Assembly (NCBI GenBank): GCA_005406025.1 | Contig: BGZK01000765.1 | Location: forward strand, 186,001 to 250,000 | Length of the DNA: 64,000 nt | Source: Eumeta japonica | Taxonomy: Eukaryota > Arthropoda > Insecta > Lepidoptera > Psychidae | Reading direction: 5' to 3' | Shown: positions 12,285-23,540 of the stretch, in pieces | How positions within the stretch are numbered: the stretch's first letter is position 1 | Layout of the letters: each line of letters begins with the position of its first letter | Program-made: the position numbers and the translations under genes | The notes under the pieces: generated by a model | What the model saw: the letters and a program-made list of their open reading frames with translations, nothing else | Database searches by the model: none | What the model was told of the DNA's origin: nothing

Positions 12285-12400
12285 GACGACTTAATGAGCC
12301 GTCTCAGGTCTCCGGTCGTTAACCCTTTGGCTAGACATCGAACCCGGCACGCTTAGGTCCGAAGGCAATGCTCTTGACTGAGCAGACCTCTAAATGTGAG
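12285..12400 (-). mobile_element. tRNA-like SINE head
   Basis: Read on the minus strand: GGTCTGCTCAGTCAAGAGCA (A-box region), then GCCTTCGGACC, then GCCGGGTTCGATGTC (B box). This order and spacing fit a tRNA-derived SINE promoter. The element probably continues towards lower coordinates, where the 63-codon open frame lies. Confidence 0.6.
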
Positions 12401-12540
12401 ATAGGCGACGCTACATAAATTTAATTTTCACACCTGCCAATCAGTCAATTATAAAATAGCTAATGGTAGATATGAAGCGTGTAATTTTGTAAAATAGTAG
12501 AACGTACAGCAAAAACGTTACGATGTTTTATATTACACGA

Positions 12541-13020
12541 TCATTTGATAGCGCGGGCGTCCGTTTGGAAACGTAATACTTTATTATTTACAACAGATAT
12601 TAAAAGCCCGAATGGACGAATTCGATACATTAAGACTCTTGTACGGCTTCGGGACGTAAAAAACACCGGCCGGAATAACCTTCCAAGAAAACGGTACCTG
12701 AGCTCGAATTTCACGTGGAACACGAAATCGGGATGGAATTTTTGTATAAGTCGTCGGAAAATTGAAATAAACACCTCCGGTCGTATTTAGAATTCATCGG
12801 GCGCTCCGGCACATAATTCTCCGATGTAACGGAAGCCTCGGACATAAAAATAAATTATTGTGCGTAATCCGAGACGCGGGAGGTCGGGGGAACCCCGGAC
12901 GCTGCGACGCCGCGCGACCGGCCGCACGGAGCTGCGGCCCGACCCCGAACAGTGGGGGCGCGTTCACGTAACGCGCCCGCCGCATCCTCATCCGCAAAAC
13001 AATTTTAGACCTCATTATTA
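12541..13020. other. GC-rich, repeat-free island
   Basis: About 480 bp of CpG-containing, apparently unique sequence with a GC peak at 12880-12985. Frames are open on both strands (81 and 77 codons overlapping), a consequence of composition rather than coding. A candidate regulatory island or noncoding exon (inference). Confidence 0.3.
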
Positions 13021-13139
13021 AATCAATATCGCCTCGATGAAGACAATGAGTATTTTTCTACCGCTATAGAAATAAGGTTGTCGGCACTTATGTATATAGT
13101 ATTATCATGATATAAAATAAAAATGTAGTTATTTAATTT

Positions 13140-13330
13140 TCGTACGTGAACGATACAAAAAAGGCGGGTGTTCCTGATTCCAATCGCAGTCCCACACTCA
13201 ACTCCGACTCCGGTTCCGTTCTCAATTTTGATACCGCTATCGATTAGGGTTCCGATTTGTACGAAGTCAGGGCTATGAGTGAAAGGATTTTTGGAATCAA
13301 TGTAATAATACGAATACACGGACAAAGTCG
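13140..13330. repeat. Degenerate GGAATCG-type simple repeat
   Basis: Runs of related short words (GATTCCAATCGCAGTCCC, CTCCGACTCCGGTTCCG, TACCGCTATCGATTAGG), a degenerate 6-10 bp periodicity. The same texture recurs near 14510-14690, 16900-16985, 19985-20065, 22520-22720, 24118-24200, 27010-27130 and 39485-39560, on either strand. Confidence 0.45.
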
Positions 13331-13739
13331 GGCACAAATGTAGCATAAAAAAAAAACGCGCGCGTATTTAAGAATACCTTAGTTACGTAGAATACAAGTT
13401 GTAAACGAACAACGTCGTGTCAAAATTTTAAATGATATGAAAGACTACTTTTCAAGTTATGCGATAACAAACGTACGTAAATTCAACTTTTGTATATGTA
13501 GATATCATTGCCCGATTAAAATTTCTGATGAATAAACTTTCTTATAAACTGATGATTGCATGTAACCTTTAGGCACGTATGAAGTAAAACCTTTTGGCTG
13601 GTATTGTGGTAGATTTAATTATTAAATTAAAAACAAATAAATTACATTAGAATACAAAGCATAGACGGAAATTAGAATGAAGGTTGAAAGAGAGATCGTT
13701 CTGCATAAAAAATAAAAGAATTCATTATTTCTCCATCCA

Positions 13740-14763
13740 GGCGGAACCGGGCACAGCTATTAATAAAGTGATTACTGTTGCACTAATTTATTAATAACAT
13801 ATTTATACACAACATTTAGGGAGATAAGTAAACAGAAAAAATTAAGGAAATAACTTTGTGCACCTGGGTGGATCTACCAGCACAATCAATTATCTTAATT
13901 ATTAAGACACATGATTAAAATAAATATTGCCTTATACAAAAAAATAAAGGAATTTCTTCTTTGTATATGTACTGGGTGTAGTTTTCGGCTATTACGAAAA
14001 TAATTTATATAAATAAAATAAAATGAGGCGCTAAATTTGTTGCTAGACAAAAAAAATAAGTGCGACTGGACCAATCCGTCAATTTTTTTTTCAAATATTC
14101 GTTGAAGTCCGAGGAAGGTTCTTATGAAGAGAAAATTTAGAAAAATATTCCGGTATATTTGAAAATTTGGGGAAAATTTAAAGTGTTTTGACATTGACCA
14201 CATTACGGTGAAGCTTTGGTGATATACTGTACCCGCGCCCAGGATAGTTTCTAAAATAAAGCTAGCATATGTCTCCGGTTTCATACGGAAATTTCTACTA
14301 CTAAACTGAACTACTGAACCGATTCTAAAATTTATTTTACTAATAGATAGTTGCAATCGATATTCCTAAATAAATTAATCTGCCGACATTGTTTCATCCA
14401 TGAATTTATATTCCTTAGACAATTTTAATAATACTTTAACTCATAGGAATGATAATATCACCGAGTAATACAGCTTATATTCTATTTTGAGACTAATATT
14501 TGCTCCCAGGTTTGCCCAAATCAAAACTGCGGCTGGTAACGGAATCGAAGTTGAAAACAGGACGGGAAGCACACTCGAAAATGTAACCGGGACTGGAATC
14601 GAAAGTGGTAGCGGGGTCGAAATCTAGAATGGGGCTGAGGTTGACTTCCATCGATAAAAACATGAAGCAGTTCATTCTGTACATGCTGGTGGAGCCGTGA
14701 GCATTAACTATATGGGTAAGTCACTCACAAAAAGAGTAAAACGAAGTCTGTCGGGCCAGCTAG
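13740..14763 (+). mobile_element. Helitron-like non-autonomous element (tentative)
   Basis: The right boundary reads GTCTGTCGGGCCAGCTAG at about 14746-14763, followed by TT, like the CTAG-type 3' ends of lepidopteran Helitron-related elements. Just inside lies a degenerate GGAATCG repeat (14510-14690). Near 13748 a related end-like motif (GCGGAACCGGGCACAGCTA) occurs, so two copies may be adjacent. There is no Rep/helicase coding. The 153-codon minus-strand frame at 13895-14356 has the Phe/Ile-rich look of a chance frame. The left boundary is a guess. Confidence 0.3.
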
Positions 14764-15109
14764 TTATTATTAAATATATTAGAGGTTGACATATGAAGTT
14801 GGCATTTTCGAATACTGGCCATTTTTAGTTTGCACATTTCAGGTTTGGCGACAAATTCGAAATTATAAATGCGGAAGTTGCGTAAACGGACTATAGACTT
14901 TACTAAACATTACTTCCGCCAAAAAAAAACCCTGTTACTCTCAAATCTCGCCTAAACTAGTTACACTTCAAAAACTATTTTAGTCTTAATATTAATCAAA
15001 ATGAACATTAAAGCGAAAGGGTAATAATCAATTTGCGAATGTCACGCATAACAGCGCCAAGGTTAAAATATAAAAATATAAACATGAAAAATCCCCCTGT
15101 AGCCGAGTC
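14764..15109. other. AT-rich DNA, no gene seen
   Basis: No recognised feature. Confidence 0.4.
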
Positions 15110-15420
15110 TCGTTAAGTCGATTTTTACAGTAAAATAGCAATTTAACGCGCATACCTAAGCGGCGCTGACAGCACCGTATAAATTACGCGTAATGAACAG
15201 CCTCGGAGCGCCCGAATCCGGCCGCGCCGAGTTTTGTCTTGTATTTACATAGAACGTATGACCGACGCGCCCCCGCGCGGCTCGTTAGCTCGACATACAT
15301 CTCCCGGCTGGCTTTTGTACTGAATGCCTAGTTTTGCACACTGAGTGTTAGGGTATTCCGAAGTTTCTCGAACGTCGATATAGAACTTGTAGAACGTCCG
15401 TCGGAGAAAGTTCTGTTACA
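15110..15420. other. GC-rich, repeat-free island
   Basis: CpG-rich unique sequence including GCCGCGCCGAGTTTTGTC (about 15221-15238) and CGCGCCCCCGCGCGG (about 15266-15280). No convincing open frame. A candidate regulatory element or promoter (inference). Confidence 0.3.
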
Positions 15421-15678
15421 ATCGGGTACTTTATTGATATTTAGAATATTACATTTGTTGATTAATTACGTAAGCTGACTAGACATGATGACTAAAAGTG
15501 AAATCAAAATTGAAATTGGTCAATAAAACAATGAACTACAAGCCATTAAAATTTATATGCTATCTCTTTCTTGCAAAACAGAGTTTACCATTATTCTGCT
15601 ATGACGCTAGTAGAAAATGACGTCACTTGCTACTAGTACCTTCTCTGTCTTATTAGCAACTTTAAAAAGTCATTATTA

Positions 15679-16310
15679 CAGTAGAACCTCGATAACTCAA
15701 ACCTCGGTAACTTAAAAACCTCTATAACTTCAAAAAAATAATATGTTCCCTTCCCATCAGAGCCCAAAACCTCTATAACTTAAAATATGCAACCTCTATA
15801 ACTTAAATAAGTAATCTCTGTATTGGCCCTCAGTAACTTAAAGAAATGTTTCCACAACCTCTATAACATAAAATTGTTTGTCAATGAGTCATTTTGAAAG
15901 AGTGTGCAAAACAAAAGGTTTCGGTATTTATTGCTTGCACGTGTTCACTAGTTAAATTGTTAACGTAAACAATACATGTCACCTAATGTTTGCTTCTTCG
16001 AAATTCTTTAAAGCTTTGCGGCGGTTAGCCTTAAGACATAAGTAAGCCTTGGATCATAAGTTTTTGATCATTGTCCTGGAAACATTGCTTTACTTACTGT
16101 GTGACAAAACTGGCTTAAAATGAGTTCAAAAAGAAAACTAACAACACTCACATACACTGATAAAGGGTGGAACAAGGGTACATACGTACATATGTACATA
16201 CCTACCTCTATATTAACCTATCCCTAACATAGACCCTTGATAACTTAAAACCTCTATAACTTAAAATATTTTGTGTTTCCCTTGGACTTTAACTTATCGA
16301 GATTCAACTG
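15679..16310. mobile_element. Non-autonomous pogo/Tigger element with intact ends
   Basis: The left end CAGTAGAACCTCGATAACTC (15679) and the reverse complement of the right end, CAGTTGAATCTCGATAAGTT (16310), match at most positions and have the form of pogo/Tigger termini. TA flanks both sides (15677-15678 and 16311-16312), the target duplication of the Tc1/mariner superfamily. Subterminal copies of CCTCTATAACTTAAA and close variants repeat at both ends (15710-15870 and 16228-16265). Inside, ATG at 16120 opens MSSKRKLTTLTYTDKG, like the N-terminus of a pogo/CENP-B-type transposase, and then similarity stops. At 632 bp this is an internally deleted derivative of a larger element. Confidence 0.85.
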
Positions 16311-19299
16311 TACTTGGATATTTTCATGGTTATTAAAAAAAGGCCTTCACTACATTCTGAATCAAATAAAAAAACTTTAAATACAGTAGTATGAAAAAAT
16401 AGTAAAGTATCCTATTCTGAGACTTCGTATTATAAACAGAGACAAGTAAAACGATACGCTATTTCTTTGGCAGTGCTATTGGCACTGTACGTTTCGCACG
16501 CGCACACTCCACATACAGACAACGCAGAGATGACGATGACATGTATCACCTCTTTAAAAATGTTATAAATAACGAAACGATGTCCGAACTGAAAGCATTC
16601 AAGACTTCTTTGTTCGTATTTTAAGAATTTTGACAGCTATTTTGTATTACTACAAATGCTAACATTTAAAATACATAAGTAGCTACATGTTAAAAAACAA
16701 GTAGTGAACAAATAAATATAATTTTGTATGTACTTTGCATATTTATTTTTATCACATCTAAATTGTACTTTACAGGAAAATACTTAGTTATACTTAAGGC
16801 TTGTTATTTTAAATGCAAACGGTTAAAAAACCATTTAACATGGTAAATAAAGTCGCATGTTCTCACCCATGTGGTAGCAGGTTAAATGAATTCCTGTTTC
16901 TAATCTCAACTCCTATTCCACTTTTATATTGGTCACTCCCAATCGCAACTTCGATCGATATTCGATATTGCAGCCATAAAAAACCCAGGTATTATGGTGA
17001 TCACTTCATACTCAATATTCTGATGGTGCATTTTCTACGATCAGATTTCCTATTGATACATTATATTTCCGTTAAGCAAATAATGATCGATATTTACAAT
17101 CTTGAATAGATGAGCAGAAGACATGAATCAGAAAAACAGTATAATGTGGTACAGCTATTATCAGAGCTCCAAAATCGTATTCTTCCCACTTGCAATCAAA
17201 TAATATAATACACATTGCGTAACGTAATAAAAGACCTCAGCGGAGGTGTTCAGTATTTATAGCCGTATTTACGCACCAAAAGTATTTTTAGTATATTTTC
17301 ATAAAAATCTAACTATTCTATTTGTCCTAATGACGCAACTTTTAAAAATTTTGCTGTTTTTCGACTTAATTCGACGAGTTGAAACAGAAAATACATATGG
17401 TTCAAAAGTTTATATATGTATGTATTTATATCATCTACAATTCTTTAGATATCTTAATAAAACTCAACATACATATTCTATGGACGATTACAAAGATCGA
17501 GTTCATATTTGAGCCAAATCGATCAACTAGTTTAGAAATTAAAGCATTTCAAAATTTTGAAAATCCGAAAATTACATATTTCATAAGAATTACATATGAA
17601 AATAAAATGAAAATCTACTAGCATTTCGGCTGCCTAATGGCCTTTTTTTTAAAATGTATAATCGAAAAGGTGGTAAAAACCGAAATTCACCTAGATACTG
17701 TCCTAAACTTACTATAGCCACAGTTTGTTGACGGAAATATAGTCCAAGCGCATACGTAGATGTATGTTGTCCAAACGATACGACAGACAGCCAGCGCGCC
17801 GTGGGCGCTGATGGTTCTCGGGTGGTAAAATTTACAAAGGATGCCGCCGGCGGCAACGACAGAATTACTTTGAATCTGTCCTCCAAGTTTGTTGTGTTGT
17901 TAAACGTTTATTTTCGAAGTTATACTTATTTTTCAGCATTAGAAAAATCTGATCAAATTGTATTTCGATCATGTAACGCGCCGACGTAACACATATTCGG
18001 ATCGGTGTGTGTACAAGGACAGCACACGCTTGAATTAGTACAATAACATTTATTTTATAGCTAATTTAGTGTGGCATACTATAAAAACATTATTTGCATT
18101 TATCGAAAAAAAATGTTCTTTATTTACACTAAAAAATATAACTTCTTACGTGCGTATATAAGTACACAGATAGGTTTTTTTTTATATATAAATTTAAAGA
18201 ATATTAACCATTTTTAGTTACAAAACTCCTACTAAAACAGTTTTTATCAATGAATGTGACGCCCTCTGTATCTATGGTTTTCTTTCTCCATCGGAGATAA
18301 ATAGGACTTTGGTTACATTCTGCCCACATAGTTGCCCGAAAATTTTAAAATACAGAGCTACAAAGGCTACGACAATCCCATTGTGCTGTTAGTACATTTT
18401 TACGGTTAACAAAGTTTTTTTTCATGGTTGTATCGATAAAAATTTACCGCAACTTAAAATATCTCGATGTCGCTATAAATTTCAGTTTCCTTTTCACACA
18501 ATGGGCCTTTCTATCCATTTTTAACCGTTTAAATCGTTAAAAATTCCATTGTTTCAGAAACACAGTTACACCGACAAAACGTTATAACAACAGTGGGTAC
18601 TAAGCTAATCCATCACATTGGTGTCAGCTATCTGTGGTGTTCATTGTAAAAAAAATGATCTACTTATCTCAATTTTAACAAAGTGGGGATCTTGGTTAAA
18701 GGGACGCAGTCATAGACTATTGATGTGACGTAATGTAGCGCCCCGCAACCCGCGCACACCGCGTTACTTCATACGTAAGCATGCGCGCGTTCGCTTATTT
18801 TTAAAAGTCGTATTCGGTAAAATAGTTTTTTGTTTGTATAGATTAATCTACATAGAAAATTTGTAGGCATATAGCGGTCCCACTTGCATTTAAAATGTAA
18901 ATCTCTTTTTTAAAAGAGGTATCTTTTATATATAGCAACTGAAAAATTAAAGTCAATAACATGGAGAATCGAGTGACCAACGATAATTTTCACATGTTTT
19001 GTATTTTTTGAGAAAAATTGAATTCCTACGAACAAAATTTCTAATTCGTCACCCTAAACTATCGGAACGTTAGCCATATGGTTTGACGACTTGAATGACC
19101 TTATCTATTTTTACGATATCATTGTCGTCGTATAATATCGCTTAATAATTATCCGGTATTCTAATTTATATATATAATGAAAAAGGGACAAAAACTTTTA
19201 TTTAAAAAATCGTTTACAATTAAAAACAGGCGTTTTTCTGAACGCAATGAAAAAAAAAAATTATTTATACGTACGTTCCAACGTTTCCTTGTTGTATTT
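16311..19299. other. Mostly non-coding DNA, no gene seen
   Basis: AT-rich with a GGAATCG-type patch (about 16900-16985), a small GC patch (17790-17860) and another (18728-18790). Open frames of 60-98 codons overlap on both strands and resemble nothing I know. Confidence 0.4.
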
Positions 19300-19730
19300 A
19301 ATTTTGCCAGAATAGACAATGTTCAAGAACATCAATAGTAACATTATACGTAAAAAATTGTCTGTGTTTGTCTGTTATGTTTTCGCGTCTAAACCGCAAT
19401 ATTTTAAAGACACTTGGCAGAAATAGTAGACAAGGACTTTTTTTGTTTGTCTATCTGTTTATTTATACGTTTTTTCATATCTTAACAACAGTTAATCTGA
19501 TTTAAGTAAATTTTAGTGTACCAATAAAATATATCATTTTGTAACAAACAACTACTGTTTATCTTTCTGTATGTTTGTCTGTATGTCATCTTATAACTCG
19601 ACAATGACTTAACTAATTTTGATGAAATTTATAAAACGCATAGAAACCATTATCCCATAAAACATAACTTGAAATTAATTTTTTGTATATTTATCTGTAT
19701 GAATCCCTTATAACTAGAACATCTGGGTGA
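19300..19730 (+). repeat. CTGT-rich dispersed repeat fragment
   Basis: Contains repeated GTCTGT/GTTTGTCT words (about 19360-19460 and 19560-19590) followed by ACTAATTTTGATGAAATTTA near 19614. This CTGT tract plus 'TTTTGATGAAATTT' arrangement is common in lepidopteran interspersed repeats. Boundaries and class are uncertain. Confidence 0.35.
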
Positions 19731-20344
19731 TGTTTATTGTTTCCATCGTTCATAGGAGGAGCGGTCTTAAAGATGGCGACAAATATTGAGGGGGGGCAGA
19801 GTAAGATGCGGTGTGAAAAAATGAGATGGAGCGAAAGCGAAATTAAGTGGGAGAGTCAACAAACTGTTTGTAACTATATGATTAATAATGGTTTTAATTC
19901 GATTATATTAAAACAACTGGACGGATTTAGATGAAATTTAGTGGACGGATAGAATATTTTCTCGATTATTTTATACCTCCCGCTAATCCTTCCGTGTGCA
20001 ATAATTTACAAAAGATCGAAATCGATATCGAAGTTGGGAGCTCTAGCGCGATTGGAAAAGAGGGGGCCGTGGCATTTAAATACAGAACAAGCTCGAGTCG
20101 AAATTAATTGTGAAATTACAATTTAAATCGAAAACAGGATCTGACAAAAATAGTGTTTTTTATAAAAAGAAACTGTAAATTCTCTAAATTTCGTGACATA
20201 TATCAAGTGTTATGTTATGATAGCCTATGAAATAAAGATATTTTGAATTTGAAATTTGATTAGTAATAATATGTCCACCCGCACAGAACTAAGGGTAAAA
20301 GCAAGTTCAAGTTAATAATTTTGTTAATTTTAATACTAAATTTG

Positions 20345-20645
20345 TTCACGTAGGTTATTAAATAAATAAATATCTTTGGAGACATACACAGCATCATTAG
20401 TTTTCAAACTAAGCGACGAGGCTTGTATTATGACTATCAAAATATAATAGTTGATAGACTGCAAACCACATATGTATATAATTTTTTTTATAAATGCATA
20501 ACACGTAATTCACAGCAATACTCAAATTTAAGACCAATACTAATTTTTAATCAAATAAATATTTGTCTTGTTTGGAAGTTGAACCCATGAGCCTCAGCAC
20601 AGCAGGTAAAGTTACTACCAACTACACCAATCCGGCAATCAATCA
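20345..20645 (-). mobile_element. tRNA-derived SINE, minus strand
   Basis: On the minus strand a tRNA-like head comes first: GCCGGATTGGTGTAGTTGG (A box) and GCTCATGGGTTCAAC (B box), at about 20575-20640. A body follows with a stretch matching the 'ACAAATATTTATTTGAT' type, then GTAATACAAGCC-like text and a TTTATTTATTTAAT tail (about 20350-20365). The head, body and tail order matches lepidopteran SINEs I know, in diverged form. Confidence 0.7.
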
Positions 20646-22090
20646 TTACTATCGATTCCAATGATAACTTCTGATTTCGGTCAATTGCAATTTCAATAAA
20701 GTACAACGCCGATAAAGAATAGAATGTTAGGATTTTAACTTAAATAAATAACGGATTTTGATAGCCGTTATTTTAATTTGTTTACGAGGGCGCTACTCAT
20801 TCACAACTCAACTTGTGCACTTTAGTAGATTTGTTGCTCTCATTGAAATGCTAGATTTAATGCGACTCGAATAATTAGTTGACTCCGCCTGTGCGCTATA
20901 AATGACAATTTATTGGTGCATTTAGTGGAATTATGCTCGGATTTCTTGGAAGCAATCTTGAAAGTTAGTTGGCTAGTTGCTTTTCTCGCACTTAAATTGC
21001 TAATTTGACTAGGCTACGTTTTCTTGTTGTAATATACATATATAGAATGGATTTTATCATGCATCTTTTCGGAATTACAAAACAATTTTGCCAAAGAAAC
21101 CATAGTCATTTAGAACATCTACATGTCGTATTGACAACCGTAAGAACAGCTGACGCGTAAGTCGGGGGATGACCACGACCGCGCTCGCGCTTGCAGTCTG
21201 GTGATGATATAGTTTATATTATATTTACTCTGGCGTAGTTGTTCTATTGCGAATATTTGCCCAAAGATGCACGATCGAATCCATACTATATATACTTGGA
21301 CGTCTTCGTCCAACCTATTGTGAATAGGTTGAACCTACTAAATCTTAAATATTATTTTATCTAATTGTAAGTCGCGAAAAAAATTTATATTTTCATCGAA
21401 GGATTCGTAAAACGCTTATATCTGAAATCGAAATGATAAAAGCTTAACAAAATCGTCGTACAACACGTAAAGTCTACTGGAGACCACGTAATTGTATTTA
21501 TGAATATTTTATTTTGTCATGCGTGGTTATACCAATTTCCACAGACAAACGTCGACTTCTTACGTCCATAACAATAGGGTCCAATATCAACTTCGTACGC
21601 CGCTGTACGCGGGCGGACATACATATATATATTTGTATTGAGCAAACACCATATCGCGTATTTACCGAGTTTCGATATGGTGACGTCATCGGCGCGGAAG
21701 CCTGACAACTCGTTACTCCGCCGTCTCATATTAAACGTCTTAACGTTACAATATATATGATAGACGCGTTATTTATTACATTCCTAGGGCAAATATCCAA
21801 CGACGATGGGGCGAATACCGCGTCGATATACTTCTGCGCTCTCGTGGAAGATCGCTACGGGGAATGAAATAATCGGATGCTATGTACGCGTATGCGCACG
21901 TAAGTAAGTACCTACTTTTAGGTTTATGAAAAAGGTTTATTTGCATAATACTATATGAATATTACTAATAGTAAAAAGCAATGAAGTATTATAAATACAG
22001 TTTAATTAAAATGATGTATACTTTTAAAGGGTCTTCATTCACCTCTGAATTACATAGTAACGTGAATCAGAAATTAGTCAGTTTGTATTC
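20646..22090. other. Non-coding DNA, no gene seen
   Basis: Mixed AT-rich and moderate-GC sequence. A perfect TGACGTCA lies at 21681-21688. The three overlapping 63-70 codon frames at 21498-21729 lie on both strands and look fortuitous. Confidence 0.4.
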
Positions 22091-22212
22091 TCCTTTATCT
22101 TTACGCCTAAAGCACCTAATTAATATATTTTTTTATAATAGTAAACGAAGTTACTTTTTCGTTTATTATAAAAAAATATTAATTAGGTGATTTAGGCATA
22201 AAGATAAAACGA
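22091..22212. repeat. Long near-perfect hairpin (about 60-bp arms)
   Basis: 22091-22150 and 22153-22212 are reverse complements with only a handful of mismatches and indels, sharing CACCTAATTAATAT followed by a T run and TTATAATA. The loop is only a few bases. There is no flanking coding sequence. It could be a minimal MITE/foldback element, or a precursor for a small RNA if transcribed. I see no clear target duplication. Confidence 0.75.
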
Positions 22213-22508
22213 GGATTAGAATAAATCTATAACAGGCTATAATACTTTATCATTCCTGTTCAACACGTTGTTTTTGCCATATTGCGAAAATCAAAAATAT
22301 TGTCATGGCTGTATTAGAGAAAATTAAAGAAGTACATCAACTGTATGTCTAGAGAAAGACAGAGCACAGCATAACTGGAGGCACACAACTTATATTTTTA
22401 CGAATAATGACAAAATAGTAAGAGATCACGAAAGAGAGATACGACAATAGACGAATTAAAATATTATGATTCTACGTAGATAAACTGGATGGAGAACAGA
22501 AACTAATT

Positions 22509-22725
22509 ATGATTAAGAAACCGGGACTACGATTATGGCCGCAATCACGACCTAGAGTTAAGATTGGCATCGGGAACGAAACTACTACTTGTATTTGGTT
22601 GAAATTCGGGATTGAACAGAAATTAATAGGAAACCGAGATCAGAACGCACAGCGAGATATGTATCGAGATCAATACTCAGCAACGCCAAAATTGGAACTA
22701 AAATTGAATTCATACTCAAAATGAA
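22509..22725 (+). repeat. Degenerate GGAATCG-type simple repeat
   Basis: Words such as CGGGACTACGATTATGG, CGACCTAGAGTTAAGATTGG, GGGATTGAACAG and AACCGAGATCAGAACG alternate with a loose short period. The 71-codon open frame here reflects the repeat and not a gene. Confidence 0.4.
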
Positions 22726-23254
22726 TGAATATGATTGAACTGCGGACAAAACATGAACAAAAGCATAGTTAACATAAAATAAAACTAATGTTTCGTCTTC
22801 GAACCTGCTTAAGAATATCCGTCTTTGTTTTTTTGTTTAAATTTAATTAAATACAATTATTACAAAAGATAAGAAAATGAATTAAAGATCTTTAAAAAAA
22901 TATTTCAAAGAATCTCGATTATTTTCGCATGTTTCTAGATTATTACAAAGTATCTTCATTTTGAATACGCTCATATCAAATACTAATAAAATATTTAGAA
23001 TTCTTCAGCAGTGATTCCATTTGAATTCATAAAATGTACTTAAGTAACTCTGAATAATTCCTTAACACAAAAATATTATTTGACGATAACATCAGTAGGT
23101 ACCATATCGTATTGCAGACATCAAACACTTGCCATTTTATTTCATTTTAAACATTCTAATATTTTGTAATGTTTATGAAATAAGAAAAAAACAAACCAAA
23201 GTTATCTTTAGTATCTCTGTAGTAGGAAAAAAGTATAAGAGTAAAGATTGGTAG
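22726..23254. other. AT-rich DNA, no gene seen
   Basis: No recognised feature. Confidence 0.4.
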
Positions 23255-23540
23255 AGATATTCGCGCCAATTTCGCGCGGTGTTTACGCGAGGTGGCGCGG
23301 CGGTCGACCGCTGCAAGGCGCGCGGGGCGGGGGGTCGGGGGTGTAAAATAGGGAATAATAAGCGTTGACATGGGTCCAGGTCGCGATATTTCTGTGTTTG
23401 GAAGCCATTTAAGTGGCGTATTGTTGAACAAATATGAAAGAGAAAAACGTTGTTAAGGGTGTGTTTTGTATTGTTCCGGCGGTATTGTATTTCACGCCGT
23501 GAAACAAGGACAAACGGACACCTTAAGCCTTGCACATTGT
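23255..23540. other. GC-rich, repeat-free island with E2F-like sites
   Basis: Core CpG density peaks at 23260-23345. TTCGCGCC (23260-23267) and TTTCGCGC (23270-23277) sit next to each other and match the E2F consensus TTTSGCGC closely. A G-rich stretch (GGGGCGGGGGGTCGGGGGTG) follows near 23325. The two minus-strand frames of 91 and 120 codons overlap each other out of frame and are compositional. Possibly a promoter or enhancer. Confidence 0.3.

Noticed and set aside
12541..12790. Overlapping 81- and 77-codon frames as an exon
   Set aside because: Open on both strands in a GC-rich island, with no protein-like motif or splice signals I trust.
13895..14356. 153-codon minus-strand frame
   Set aside because: Phe/Ile/Asn/Ser-rich with no motif, lies in probable Helitron-like repeat sequence, and is of a length reachable by chance.
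18370..18620. Foldback pair CCCATTGTG / CACAATGGG
   Set aside because: Only 9 bp match well and the neighbouring sequences do not align convincingly.
20575..20640. A functional tRNA gene on the minus strand
   Set aside because: tRNA-like promoter only; the sequence continues into a SINE body with a T/A-rich tail, and the cloverleaf is not intact.
23156..23535. Minus-strand frames of 91 and 120 codons
   Set aside because: They overlap each other out of frame and cross a G-rich, CpG-rich stretch. Pro/Arg-rich content is compositional.
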